Assembly: GCA_949316235.1 (NCBI GenBank)
Contig: OX438751.1
Coordinates: 8,270,413 to 8,334,412, forward strand
Length of the DNA: 64,000 nucleotides
Source: Oegoconia quadripuncta
Lineage: Eukaryota; Arthropoda; Insecta; Lepidoptera; Autostichidae
Direction of reading: 5' to 3'
Shown: one piece after another, positions 11,305-23,020 of the stretch
Numbering within the stretch: the stretch's first letter is position 1
Layout: each line of letters opens with the position of its first letter
Notes under the pieces: model-generated
What the model was told of the DNA's origin: nothing
What the model saw: the letters and a program-made list of their open reading frames with translations, nothing else
Databases searched by the model: none
Program-made: the position numbers and the translations under genes

Positions 11305-12335
11305 AGCGATCGTATTATATCTGAACAGGTACTGAACATCGAACTGTGCAACGCACCTCTCTATAGCTATACTTACATATTTTTGTTATCCTATAGCATT
11401 ATTGGATACTAAGGAAAATTGAACAATAAACTTAGCCGCGAGCTTCAAACGACAGTCAGCTGCTAGTTTGCTGTAGTATGTATATATTGCACCCGAAGGC
11501 ACTTTAAAGGTACAGGGTAATCTTGTCCAATACTTATAAGCTGTATGTAACGATGCAACCACAAAAGTACAAAGCAATACAGGTCTTTGATTATGTTAAT
11601 TGGGTTATCATAAAGAATGATTCAGCTCAACCACAGAATGGATAATGTTTAGTACAAAACACCAGCATTGTCTTCGCCTATAAAATTAATAACAACAATG
11701 ACTCAGTTTAACGAATAAATCAAATTACATCGCCCACTATGTTGGGAACAATGAAACAAAATATAAACGTTAAAATAATATAACCTTAGTAGCAATTAAT
11801 GTAAGACAATGCGGTTAAAGAAGCGACGTTAGGCACAAAACTGAGAAGTTGCACGGTAATCAATCAGCGATCACAGCCCTTCCCCTCTGTCTTTACGCTA
11901 CACATAATTAATCACTATATATAATTAAAATTCCCGATGACAAGGCGCGATCATAGCAATATTCGTCAAGGAGCTGCTGTAACAAAATGATTCGTGGTTG
12001 TAAAAGCTTCGGGAAACAAGTTAAAGACCGTTTAAAATTTCTTCAAAAATATTTTTCTTGAGAATAATAACAGATAGCTAACAATGCCAGTAAGAGAGGG
12101 CAGCAGTTGAGTGAAAGGTAATTTCCAACAGATAACTGATATATAAAGTTATGATTATAGTAAACTAGACTCAAAATCATGACTTGTTTTATAAATAATT
12201 AAAATACACCAAGAGTATTACCGTACCATCATAATGAAATTTGGCCTTCGACGAAAAATGTAATGAATAAATTGAATTTATTGGCACGTAAATTGTTGCA
12301 TTGTCAATAATGGCAAGTAAAAATATGTTGATTAT
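11305..12335. other. AT-rich DNA, nothing recognised
   Basis: No gene or repeat copy supported. Confidence 0.5.
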
Positions 12336-12414
12336 TCATCAAAAATGACATACAAGCGTCATTTTTGCAATTTTTATTATAATTTGGTACCTGTTAATGT
12401 GAAGGTTACCCAAT

Positions 12415-12565
12415 CTGTTTTTACTCGACTGAAGAAAGGGTTTTTTCGCGCGTATCTATGTATGTATTTGGAATTCTTTATTCGTCGTAGCACCCAAACG
12501 GATTTTAATTAATGAGGTAACTTTAGCTTCATTGTGACAGTTTAAGTGTCATAGGATAGGATATT
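12415..12565 (+). repeat. Probable dispersed repeat (CGCGCGTATCTATGTATG block)
   Basis: The string AAGGGTTTTTTCGCGCGTATC, then a TATGTATGTATTTGG tract and CCAAACGGATTTTAATTAATG, resembles an interspersed repeat common in Lepidoptera. Single copy here. A small hairpin (AAAAATGAC / GTCATTTTT) lies just upstream at 12344-12369. Confidence 0.35.
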
Positions 12566-12879
12566 ACGTTACAAAAAAGTAAACCATATGAGTTAAAGTT
12601 TGTCAATACGAAAAAAAATGTCCTAAGACTACAATATTGGTATCACAGAAAAGGGGTAATCATGAAGATTCTGAAAATGTGTTTATAAGTGAGACATATT
12701 AAGCATGCAGGAGACGTGTGTAGAGCTTCTAAATGACATAGGTGTTTCCAAATTCTTATTTGGCATTTACACAGTCGGATTTTTTTAAGTAGATGGTTAA
12801 TAAACATTGTTGAAATCTTTGATACTTAGTAAGTTATTCCGTAATTACCTATTTGTCTCCGCCTGCTCTTATGTGCGTA

Positions 12880-13090
12880 CATCGTCACAAGCTTACAGTA
12901 ATGATCCTCAAGATAATGTTAGATTTGAGGCGCCTCGCAGGCGTTTGCTATAGTGTAATTACCTAGTGACTCAGCACGGCTTTGTTCGCCCTGCATAGGA
13001 TCCGCGAACAAACTTGTTTTAATTAATTTCGTGTCTCGAACAAGCCTTTAGTTGATTGTTATCTACTTAGTTCCTGTTAGCGCTCCGGAC
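12880..13090. promoter_or_regulatory. Non-repetitive island, possible regulatory DNA
   Basis: Balanced composition, with GAGGCGCCTCGCAGGCG at about 12928 and a TTTTAATTAATTTCG stretch near 13018. No coding frame. Possible conserved non-coding element by composition only. Confidence 0.22.
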
Positions 13091-13544
13091 GGACGATAAT
13101 GAAGCAACATATTGTGCTAGTGTTTGTGAATTTGATAGTATTGAACAGTTTAGGATAATCGTTGGGTAACAATGTGTACTCTCTGATTTGATTACTCAGC
13201 AATTAGGTTTGAGTTATTATGATTGGCACGAAGTACATGCACGACGACAGGCTCCCAATATAAGCAGATCTATCATATTTCAGCCAACTTATACTTGCAG
13301 TTTTAGACATCGTGGCATCGACTGTACCTATAATTATGTTGTTGGATAAATGATTATAATAAGGGCATGCATCTGGTCCATCTAGCAGTGAACAAGGCAA
13401 GTATGTGATGAGATGAAAAATGAATCCAGACATGACTGTTCTTAAAAGTTTATAACATTATTTCCTTTATTTGTTAACTGTGATAGTTATAATGACTTTA
13501 ATACAAATAATTAACAGACATGGTTAGTGATCCCACTTCCTAAC

Positions 13545-13690
13545 AAATGCGAAGCTTTGGACGTTTGTTTCTCAGTCACGATATAACACCTGAACGGACT
13601 TGGATTAATTTTGGTACTAAATATGTCCTGGATTAATTATGGCGTACGTTTGATCCCGAAATTTCGAAGGACGTTAATCTGATCCCAAGT
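13545..13690 (-). repeat. Dispersed repeat C, diverged minus-strand copy
   Basis: Reads AAATGCGAAGCTTTGGACG then CTCAGTCACG and GAACGGACTTGGATT, paralleling the minus-strand copies at 17283 and 49503 (AAATGCGAAAGTTTGGATG, GCTCAATCACAG, GATTTGGAT). Confidence 0.5.
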
Positions 13691-13827
13691 CAGCAGATAT
13701 TAGAAACAGTTTAATTTTAAAAAAATGTTAAAGAACTGCTTAGGTAATAATAGGGCAGCTTTAAATAGTTTTAAAAAAGTACCATGATTAGATAGTAACG
13801 CTAACGCCCCTTGTTTAGAGTTTATTG

Positions 13828-13853
13828 TTTGGCGCGCCCGTTGCTATGGCAAC
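13828..13853. promoter_or_regulatory. E2F-like site adjoining a perfect X-box (RFX motif)
   Basis: TTTGGCGC (13828-13835) matches the E2F consensus TTTSSCGC. GTTGCTATGGCAAC (13840-13853) is a near-palindromic X-box of the kind bound by RFX factors, which act on ciliary gene promoters. They sit 5 bases apart in otherwise AT-rich DNA. No adjacent first exon was found, so a promoter is not shown. Both matches are seen directly. Function is inferred. Confidence 0.35.
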
Positions 13854-14114
13854 CGGTGAAATATGGGTCCTGTCTTTACCTCGCTTATTGCTGTTATTAG
13901 CTAAGGATAGCTATTAATTTTACTTCTATTACGTTACTAGTGCAATCGTACAGTTTTATCGCAAATTGTGGTTTCATTTCATAAGTTTTGTGCTTAGCAA
14001 TTTGTTTTATACCTAATATTTAGACCCTCTCTACTGGCGTAAAATACCTTCTAAGGGCATAGTCACGAGAAGTTAACGATTTATTTTCACACTGAACAAT
14101 GCTATAACATTTAG

Positions 14115-14255
14115 AAAATATTTAGTCGCAATCACACTTGATGTCAAGTAAAGATAGGTCGATCATATTTTAAACATAGAGGAAATAAACAATATTATTA
14201 ACAATGCTGCTCGATTGCTGATTTAGCTAAGATGGTTATTTAGACAGTGGTCTAA
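14115..14255 (-). mobile_element. SINE family A, degenerate copy
   Basis: Contains CAATCACACTTGATGTCAAG, AACAATGCTGCTCGATTGC and TTTAGCTAAGATGGT in the same order as the minus-strand copy at 40717-41033. The tRNA-like head with box A and box B is missing or unrecognisable. Confidence 0.6.
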
Positions 14256-14397
14256 ACATGAGCTTGTCCGAAATCTTAATGGAACCACTAAACAAAACGT
14301 TGACTTCAATTACACCTGCTGGAAAGTTGAAGAGCTAATTCAGTGTTACATTACAATTGTTAATTTCGTACATTTCACAAAATAAAAATAGAAATCC

Positions 14398-14745
14398 ACA
14401 ACAGACTATGGATTTGTACCCGTAGGGGTAGGCCGACAGTGGAGTGAAGTCTGTAGGGACTTCCACTTGCTACGATTCTGACACACCTCTTTGATTCACT
14501 TTCAATAAGGTTGTTCATACATGCTCGTCGGTTTAGGGTACTCTTGACTTGGTCTTTCTTTCCCACGTCCCCGATTTGATCATGGTACGTTCGTCGTATT
14601 CGATTCGTATGTCTTGTTCATCTTCTTCTACGTCTTCTTCCATTCATCCTCTCCACATGTCCAAACCATCTCACTAGCTACGTCTTTTTTCACACTGCTT
14701 AACTCTCTAATTACACTATTCTTGATTCTATCTTTCAAAGTCACC
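14398..14745 (-). pseudogene. RTE-type LINE, C-terminal coding remnant
   Basis: On the minus strand the segment at 14667-14640 reads WFGHVERMNG, a motif I associate with the C-terminus of lepidopteran RTE-type reverse transcriptases. Further downstream it reads QVKSTLNRRACMNNL and then KEVCQNRSKWKS, the same tail found at 34527-34691. The reading frame changes more than once between these pieces (for example after MNNLI), so the copy is dead. The two copies lie 20 kb apart in opposite orientation. Confidence 0.7.
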
Positions 14746-14749
14746 CACA

Positions 14750-16030
14750 CACACATACAAACACAGACAGATGATTTATGTCAATTAGATTATTAAACTA
14801 ACTGCGTTAAAAGTCACCAGTTTGAAAAACCGTTTTTAACGTTGACGCTTTGGCGCTAAAATGCCACAGACAGACAATTGTCTTCAAACTTATAACATAC
14901 CTCCTTTTTCGTCCAAATAGACCACCTTAACTCAAATATGTAATTATCATTTGACAACAGTCTAAAGTAGACAATATTATCTATGTGACACAGAAAACTC
15001 GAGGTTACAGTTTTACAACATCGCAGGTTAAACAACACGCATTAAGGGGGTAATAATTATATATATTATTGATTCTACATTGCAATTTGTCGGCAATAAG
15101 TTAATCTATTTTACAGACTATCTGCTTTTTGTGAAAGACATTTTGCATGTCATATTGGAAATAAAGTTAGTTTTCCAAGTGCGAGTCGCGACTTGGGCAA
15201 TGAGTGGTTTCTTATTATGAATTGTTTCGCAATGCAGTTCTAAGAGCAATCGTAATCAATAATCTACAAACTTTTACAATTCATTGCATTAAATTTTAAG
15301 TACGCACTATAAAATTGAAAATTTATGAAACCTTCAAAATCTTAATACACCCATACAAGCTAAATATTTTCGAAACGGCTTAAGCGATTTTCTAAAATAT
15401 GGCTACCTGTTTTTACATTAAAGCAATTTTCAATATTTTACGTGAAATATTCGCGGAGATAGAGATGTGATTCCATAAGTGTTTCGTTTTGCCATTTTTG
15501 ATACGGAATACCAAAAACGAAAATGTAAACTTCATTAACAACATTATTCTTTCGTAAGCGATAATCGTCGATGGCGATCAAGACAACGGACAGATTTATA
15601 ACAGCTTATATAAAAGACCGTTCTCAAAACAATAATTACTTAGTACCAATTACAGCACCAAATTTTCTCTACAATCAAATAGAATGACTAGCACAAGTTG
15701 AGTGGCCGCACGCGGCGAGGAATTAAATCTACCATCTCTCTCTAGACAAGAGAGCTGTGATGCAGCTATCTCTTATCCTCTTAACTGATTTTAACCTTCA
15801 ATTCTTGGAATAAGTGGTCATTTATTTAGATTACCGCCGACATTTACACGTAACGATAATATAGTGATAATACTCGTAATATTTTTGAAAAGTAAACATA
15901 AATTCTACAATACACATCTATGAGCAAAGGCTGCTGTTTAAGTAGGTACGAAATAATTGGCCAAATAAAGTATAAATTATGGTAACAAATAATGACGACG
16001 ATGAATTTGAACCATCTTGAATTCGTTGTG
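14750..16030. other. AT-rich DNA, nothing firmly recognised
   Basis: No gene or repeat copy supported. A slightly GC-richer patch at 15540-15830 has no motif worth naming. Confidence 0.45.
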
Positions 16031-16036
16031 TAGGTA

Positions 16037-16607
16037 CAGTCGGCAACGCAATTAAGGTAGCAGGTTTAAATTTAATTTTTATTTAGTTTGAAGGGTCTTG
16101 GTGTAGTATTTTGTTATATATTTCTTTACACCTGTCATGCCATCATATGATAGATACATTTCAGTTAAACTTGAATAACAACTTTAGATTATCTTCTGAA
16201 TATATTTATAAATAAAGAAAATGCCTTCATAACTAGATGGTATATACTTTACATTGTGGTCGTATCGAAAGATTTTCTATCATTTATTGTAGATATAACC
16301 ATAAACCATCGCCGTTCGATAATATTTTGGTTACTATATTACTGCTTGCTATTAATGTATGTAGATGCATGTATATATATTTTTTTGAGTAGTGACTTTT
16401 GAGATCTTTAAAAGTAAGAATTTCAAATAAGCTTACACTTTATGGGATTTAATAGTAATACCAGTATTGGGTAGTGGTTCGCAGTGGACTTCTTGGATAC
16501 CGATTTTAGAACTGACCAGCATGACTTCGCTCACTCATATTCATTTATTTGTTTCTTATACAAGTAAATGAAATAAAGACCTGCTACCTTAATTGTTTTG
16601 CCGACTG
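16037..16607. mobile_element. Tc1/mariner-type MITE with TA target duplication
   Basis: A 571-bp element bounded by 29-bp inverted repeats that differ at two positions: CAGTCGGCAACGCAATTAAG at the left (16037-16065) and, reading inward, CAGTCGGCAAAACAATTAAG at the right (16579-16607). TA lies immediately outside both ends (16035-16036 and 16608-16609). CAGT-starting ends and a TA duplication are the signature of Tc1/mariner. The interior has no transposase, so it was mobilised in trans. Confidence 0.8.
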
Positions 16608-16992
16608 TACTTACGAGTTACGAGTACATATTCGTATTTTATATTACTCGGCATTCTAATCTGATCCAAAAAGTTATGTTAAATTTGAAATATGCTACAT
16701 GAGTGAGGTTTCTAATGAGCGTTACCAAGGTCACGTTAAAAATTACTGTGTACCTACTTACTAATGCGATTTTAATTTACTATACGTTTACTGTGAACAT
16801 CCTCTATTCATCCATTCTCATGGATAAAGGTGATTGGCCAAATAGGTCTAAACACATTTTTGATAATAATAATATTTGGTTTATCAATGGATAATGGTTT
16901 TAATCGCGAAGCAAAAACAAAGGTTATAATAATAAAGTCAATGAATAGTATACGTTTATCGTAAATGTGTAGGATATAAATATTTTGAGTAT

Positions 16993-17262
16993 TTAGGAGC
17001 CGTTCAGAGAGGTTTTGTGAAATCAGTTTTTATCCATGAAACGCTTCTGCCTAGTTTTGATGTCAATGTAACTTCTATATTTAGGGCACAGTACCTCGGG
17101 ACACCGGGGTCGCTTCCAGAAGTCGTCGGCAACATCAAGGGTCTGCTAGGCTTCCTGGAGGAAGTGGGTTGGCAAGAGTAGTATCGGCAACCCATCACGC
17201 AAAATAGGCGCAAACTGCATCGAGTTGCGGAAATCAAGCCCGCTAAAACCTATAACCTATAA
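16993..17262 (+). pseudogene. Coding relic, probable tail of a retroelement ORF
   Basis: One plus-strand frame reads continuously from about 16993 to a stop at 17260-17262, broken only by TAG at 17179-17181. In that reading the parts FIHETLLPSFDV, LPEVVGNIKGLLGFLEEVGW and YRQPITQNRRKLHRVAEIKP look strongly protein-like. The internal TAG falls where W (TGG) would be natural. I do not recognise the family. Its position beside repeat C and the short repeat at 17502 suggests a transposable element rather than a host exon. Confidence 0.4.
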
Positions 17263-17282
17263 CTTCTATATCTAACTAATAA

Positions 17283-17460
17283 AATAAATGCGAAATGAAT
17301 GCATGTTTGTGTGTTGATTTGTTGCTCAATCACGGCGATAAGGATGAACGAATTTGGATGAAATTTGGTATATAGGTGGAACATGCCCTGGGTTAAAAAT
17401 AGAATGTTTATCCAGATAAAGTAAGTAGTTCCCGCGAGATAAACAAATTAAATATATCCT
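17283..17460 (-). repeat. Dispersed repeat C, minus-strand copy
   Basis: Reads AATAAATGCGAAATGAATGC, TTGTTGCTCAATCACGGCG, GGATGAAATTTGGTATATAG, CATGCCCTGGGTTAAAAA and CCCGCGAGATAAACAAATTA. This is the reverse complement of the series at 53495-53716. Confidence 0.7.
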
Positions 17461-17501
17461 CGTATTATAGTTATTACACGCAGGCGAAGAGCTAAACTAT
17501 T

Positions 17502-17565
17502 TTTTATTTTTGGTGTAAGGTCTTTGTCCAGCATTGGACGTCTTTCGGTTGATATGATGATACAT
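17502..17565 (+). repeat. Short repeat tail (TTTGTCCAGCATTGGACGTC)
   Basis: GGTCTTTGTCCAGCATTGGA, then CTTTCGGTTGATATGATGAT, is a sequence I recognise as a frequent 3' end of lepidopteran interspersed elements. Confidence 0.45.
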
Positions 17566-17569
17566 TTTA

Positions 17570-18850
17570 TAACAAAACAAAAATATCCATATTCAAGTTT
17601 ATTATTCTTTTAGATCCATTAAAATGGATATCGTCGGAGACAATTTTCGTATCATGTTTGTATGATTTTTATTTAGAACCGTAGGTAAAACCTAAAGATT
17701 GTCTTAAGGACTTTCAAATGGCGTTTGCAAACTGCGAGCGTCTTTCTAAAGCAACTGCGTATCGTTACGTGAACTGAAAAAAATGAACGAAAAAAGGAGC
17801 GGTCGCAGTTAAGGAGGAACTCTGGCACTGAAATATTATGTGAAAATAGGGAAAAAAACATATGAGGAGATTAACGAGAGATTGCAGGTCAGATTGGAAA
17901 AACTGTATTGAAACATTGAATAATGTGAAGCTAACCGTAACTTTATTATAAGCACCCGAAAATAAAAGTCCTTCAAGTTGCAGGGACAACAAATACGAGT
18001 CGGTAAGATAGCAAAGAAATTCATTTTTTATTATAGTCAATTGAATGTCCTTGATAGATACTGAAGCTCGAGTACAAGTTCGGTGGAATGGTGCCGTGTA
18101 TGATAACAAAATGTGAAGCAGGGTCGTATCGGCGTATTATGACGAATTTTAGTCTATTTATCCACAAATTAAGCATCAATCTACTTTTCGGATTCTTCAA
18201 AGATATCAAAGTGGAGTGCGAGAAGCGACGCATAAAATTTAATCGCAAGTTTTTTCATTTCTTAAGGAAATATTTAATTTAGATAAATATTTAATACAAT
18301 GGTCACCTTCTCAAATTAAACGCAGCATTGGTACCCCGTGCCTGCCAAACATTTATACTGCAGTAAGTTCAAACTCACTAAAGTACTTTGGTACCCCATT
18401 TAGGCCATCGTAACGGACCCTTTGATTTTTAAACTTAAATTCCTGTTAAAAGTTAAATCATACCAGTTATTTCGTCGCTGGTAGACGCGCTGTTAGTCAA
18501 AGAGTCTGCGTGCATGAAGGAGAAATATAGAAAATTGTTTAAAAATTTGTGAAGTCATACCTACACATGAAATCCTTGCGGTATGATGTTGATGTTAATA
18601 TAAAACATTTAAAGTGATAAAAAATATTTATTTTTCATAAAACTGTCTGAGTTCTCCACATATCTGAATTGCTCAATATATGCCCCTTTATATTTAATAA
18701 TGTTGCCCACGTATAATAGGTATAGGCATTAAATTAAACTTGCTCAATAAGCTATACCGGCTGAGAATAACCACAAGTTTCTAGTAGTGACTAAACAAAT
18801 TTCTGCATTCTCATCAAAATTAATTTAATACTAACAACAAAAATCTTTAA
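17570..18850. other. AT-rich DNA, no recognised gene
   Basis: Minus-strand frames of 114 and 75 codons (17765-18109, 18021-18248) overlap other open frames and show no recognisable domain. Nothing else supported. Confidence 0.45.
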
Positions 18851-18853
18851 TGG

Positions 18854-19306
18854 TCATAAATTCTTTAAACAATCATTAGTTTCCATAACCGTCTCCCCCA
18901 CAAGACAAATAAACTGTGGGTGACTGTGTTTATTTTTGTACAAGAATTGAATTGCTTCTTCCCAGAAATAGTGGGTTACATCGGTAATCGTTCTGTAAAT
19001 AACTCTAGGAAAGGTAAATATATTTAGTAATAATAAAATAGGCATTATGTGTAACAACAGATTTAATAAGTATGTACTTGTACAACGATTAATGTACGAA
19101 ATTATTAACAACTTAAATTTAATGAATGATATATACAGAATAAGAGAAGCTGAACAATATTGTACATTTAATAATAAAATAATGCACAAAAGCATACACA
19201 AGAGGTTCTTTTCCGCCAAACGAATAAGTAGGCAGTTATAACCTGTAATCGAAACCGGTTTAGCCAATGTGGACTTACGGACTGGGGAGAGGGCATGCGA
19301 TATCAA
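18854..19306 (-). other. 150-codon hydrophobic open frame of unknown status
   Basis: A minus-strand frame of 150 codons rich in Leu, Ile and Cys, with two hydrophobic stretches (around residues 35-58 and 80-97) that could span a membrane. I recognise no family. Codon third positions are AT-rich like the surrounding DNA, there is no upstream promoter-like sequence, and a frame of this length is within what chance can give in 64 kb. Treat as probably non-coding. Confidence 0.15.
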
Positions 19307-19309
19307 AGC

Positions 19310-20575
19310 AGGTGTTCCACTGTGAGCCTACTGCCTCAATGAGAATTCCAACTCAAGCCTTAAATGGTTTGCCTGAGATTTAGTTTCACTGTCTAACCAT
19401 AGATTAAGTCAGTCGGTGAAACTAAACAACAACGCTGGGATATCGTCGCAAATATTCTAAAGCATAAGAAACTTTAGAAGATTCTCGTTGTAGGGAATTT
19501 GTAAACTTCGGATCCTTAAAGTTGCTTATCACCAATGATATTCACATCAGTATCCCAGTAAAGATGTTTGAAGAAGACGAGTTGGGGTGTGTTTATAACG
19601 TGTGTTTAATAATTTAGCAGCGCCGGCGCGCGGTCCCTTACCGGCCTGCTTGCTGAATAATAGATGCAAGAATAATATGAGTTGACTAGACAGACACTAC
19701 GTATTCAATACCGAAATACATGGGAGTAGGAGTGCCTAAAATAATAGAGACTGCAGAACGTTGTCGAATTGGTAATGTAACAATCTACAATTGATGCCAC
19801 TTAATATTGTATGTTTTATAGAGATTTTAAAATTAAAAAAACGGGATCATTTTCTTCATAATATATGGTCGATTCTGACTAATATATCTACTATAGATAT
19901 ACTATTTGATAACTTAGATCGATTCGGTTTCATGAACAACGTTAATGTTATCTTTCTAATGATTATTTCCGGAATAATAAATGCCCATAATTCAAGATAA
20001 CACAACTGACTTTCGAAATTTCTATGGCTACAAGTACCCAGTACGACCCGTTATATGCAAGCTTTATTTGCATAGTAAGCGAGTTGTTTAGTTGCTATTT
20101 AAATATAAGGAACTAATGTGTAGGTAGAGAGTCAGCCAAGCGGAACTGGTTATGTTGTGCTGTAATGTTCTCACTAAGCAAAACATGGTTGGTTAGTTGT
20201 CTTTTCCAAGATGAAACACTTGAAACAATCACATGTTTAATCAGTTAGACATTTAAAATACTCCCGTGTTTCGCTTTATTTCTTTTCGCTACTGTTTCTT
20301 AGTATTGATTTTGATGTGTATGGACTAAAAAGTCGTAGAACCATCCAAGAATTGGTGTTGTCCGTCAGACATTATTCAAATCCGTCAAGTTAGTAGTCAA
20401 GGTTTTGTGGTCAATTTTTGTTTCGTTTTTTCTCTGGGTTCACACCTCTTAGATGTTTCCAAACTAGTTATTCCGTTACCTTCCTCTGATTTTCTAATGA
20501 CAAAAAGTGTAGCTGAATCTAGGTGCATCGTGTATTTGCATGAGGGTGCAGCAGAATGCGTTTAATTTGTTAATA
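19310..20575. other. Repeat-poor non-coding DNA
   Basis: No repeat copies recognised. An inverted repeat (TTTAGTTTCAC ... GTGAAACTAAA, about 19379-19429) and a GC-rich patch at 19618-19650 are present. No gene supported. Confidence 0.45.
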
Positions 20576-20579
20576 AATC

Positions 20580-20770
20580 AGGCTGTGGGGGTGGTATGGG
20601 TTCATTAGACAGATCGCTCGGGGCCTTCCGGGGTGTCCAGCCCACTGCAACCGTCCTTCTGTTGCTTGATGCATTTAATTTATCGGGAGCAACGAATGAC
20701 GGATACGTCGCTAATTTGATTCGTCGGTTACAGAGTGGGCTAATGCGTTCTACGTATGAATATTGTATAT
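20580..20770. promoter_or_regulatory. Non-repetitive GC-richer island
   Basis: GGGGCCTTCCGGGGTGTCC is followed by TGCATTTAATTTATCGGGAG and GCTAATTTGATTCG. The composition is balanced, there is no reading frame with protein-like content, and nothing like it occurs elsewhere in the window. Possible conserved regulatory element. Confidence 0.28.
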
Positions 20771-21049
20771 TTTAGCACGCCCGGAAAGATTTAACTCAAT
20801 TATAGCCCCTTTAAAAGGGCTTTCAATGGGTTTATGTAGTATACCTATGACTTTTTATTAAAAAAATATGGTTGTGTAGATAGTGATGACCAGAGGTATG
20901 ATTGTATGTGTTTTTTTTTAATCTTTGACAGAAGTTAGCTGGTATAAATTCAAGATTCAAGCTTTTGTTAGACAAATTATATTGCTTTAATAACAGTTTA
21001 AAGAAAAACAGCTAAGTAATTAATTGACTCTCATAGCTCGGGCTTATCG

Positions 21050-21690
21050 TTGGCATAAATTAAGGTAGATATTCGCGCGCGGGTGCCGCGGCTGCACGCA
21101 CGTAGTGAAACTTTTAATTGCATTCAGCTCTATCACTGTCGTCAACAGCGGGAGTTATGAACACCCTCGGAGATTGTTCTCTTCTTTTAACAACGTGGTG
21201 AATTTCATTACCATATTTGTAATTGACAGTATTGAAATTGGAAAATTGCAAAATGTTGTTACGAACGTCATTTTAGTCCGTTTCCTAGATTGGTTCTGTC
21301 TATGCAAGAGCATGTATGAGTAACTATGTTGGATGTCAATGGGAAGGAAGTGGGTCCTATTATTTATAAAAGCAAATAATGCTAATCTTATAATTTGTCG
21401 CCATGTATCCGCTCCCTAGCCAACACGAACATAATACAATAGAGGCCAGGACCGGACGAGAGGACTCATTAATTTAGATGATTGTACAATTATCTAAATA
21501 TAAGCGGAGCGAGACGCCCACGCGGGCGGAGGGGGTATTTCAACCCGAAAAGGAGGGAGGGGTGCGGGCACTCGTTTTTAATTAAACCAGCGATGAAATG
21601 AAGTGGTCCGTATAATATTGCTTAGACATGTTTTAAATTAATTTCAACCCGTTTTATTAATGCGGTTAATGATATAATTTGTTCGGCAGA
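21050..21690. promoter_or_regulatory. Non-repetitive island with paired TAATTA-like and CpG-rich blocks
   Basis: Contains CGCGCGCGGGTGCCGCGG near 21074, ATTAATTTAGATGATTGTAC near 21467, a GC-rich block at 21500-21565, and TTTTTAATTAAACCAGCG near 21575. Repeat-free. Composition and motif content suggest regulatory DNA of a developmental gene, as inference. Confidence 0.28.
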
Positions 21691-21694
21691 AAAA

Positions 21695-23020
21695 GTTACT
21701 ATTTGTGTACCAACAATAGGAACAAACTACTTGGAAAATTGAATCGTTGAAATAACTACATTAAATTAGTCATCAAAAACATTACACAAACAAATTAATT
21801 TTCATTCAACCAATTTTGTAACTACATTCCCTCGTAAAATAAATAATAAACGATGCCTGTGTATAAATTGGCTTAAGGATTCAATAACAATATACTCAAA
21901 CCCTCTGATGGAAAGCTTGTAGAAAAGGGTTGTTACGCCTCTCTCCTCTACTCTATTTGTTTTTCGTTAAAGCTTTAATTAAAAGTAGGTTTATTTTAAA
22001 GAAAATTGATGTTCAAAGTAAATAAATCCTTGATGGTTTAATTATCTCTTTGTAATTGAGTTTTACCTGATGATAGAATAATTAGTGTTGTGCTCACAAG
22101 TTGTGTATTAATTAATTTTGGAGATGGTAACATAGTTCTGTAACAATTACATACTTTGTCATCTTCTTCGCCGTTGACACTTACATTAAGAACAACCCAC
22201 GTCATCTTGTTAACGTTACTAATGTAATTTTACTAAAGTTCTAAATACTATTTTTACAAGTGGTAGTTATAGATAATTCTATTTGTGTTATTTTATTCAC
22301 ACGATTCTTAATAACTTTTGTTACTGGGAACATCTTGTAATCTTTATTCCTATATGTTTTAAAACGGCAGGATATTTTGGTACTGAAGTTGCATATTTGT
22401 TTCCTGCTTTGAACAGAAAAGTCAAAGCAAGGGATGATAACTTCACAGAATTTTTAGGTTAATTCAAGTTTGTAAACACAACGCCGTCCGATCTGAGAGA
22501 AAGCTACGCACGTGGTCTCTTTCTTCAAAGCTTGCATGCCGTCGCTTTCCATTCCATATCATAATTGGATGCCCTTCGTTGCATTCGCTGTTGTTTCTAT
22601 ACGGAGTCGTGCTATTGTCATAACATAGACATCAAGTTTACTAGATGATGTAGATATGTTTACAAACATTCGGGTCGATGCCAGGCATGTCTTGGCATGT
22701 ACCGACTATTCGATCGTTCTTTTTATCCTCCACTCGCATCTTCCAAATAGTTACCTAAAGGCTTTGTCCTTTCGGTTCTGACAACCGAGCGTCCAGGCTT
22801 GGTGCCTCGATGGGACCGCCCGGTCTCCGGACCGGCACGATGCACCAAACAAAAAACTCAACAATAATAAAAAAAACACAATCAATGAATGAACTCAATT
22901 AACTGCACCGCTGAAAGCAGTCTCTTACCCTTTAGGTTCTGAGGATAAAAGACTGAACACATAAAACTTCCTTGCAAAACTTTAAAACAAAAACTGTAAG
23001 GGCAACTGCGAAAAAAGTAT
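21695..23020. other. Repeat-poor non-coding DNA
   Basis: A GTAAACACA string (forkhead-type) occurs near 22471 and a small CCGGTCTCCGGACCGG hairpin near 22818. No gene or repeat recognised. Confidence 0.4.
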
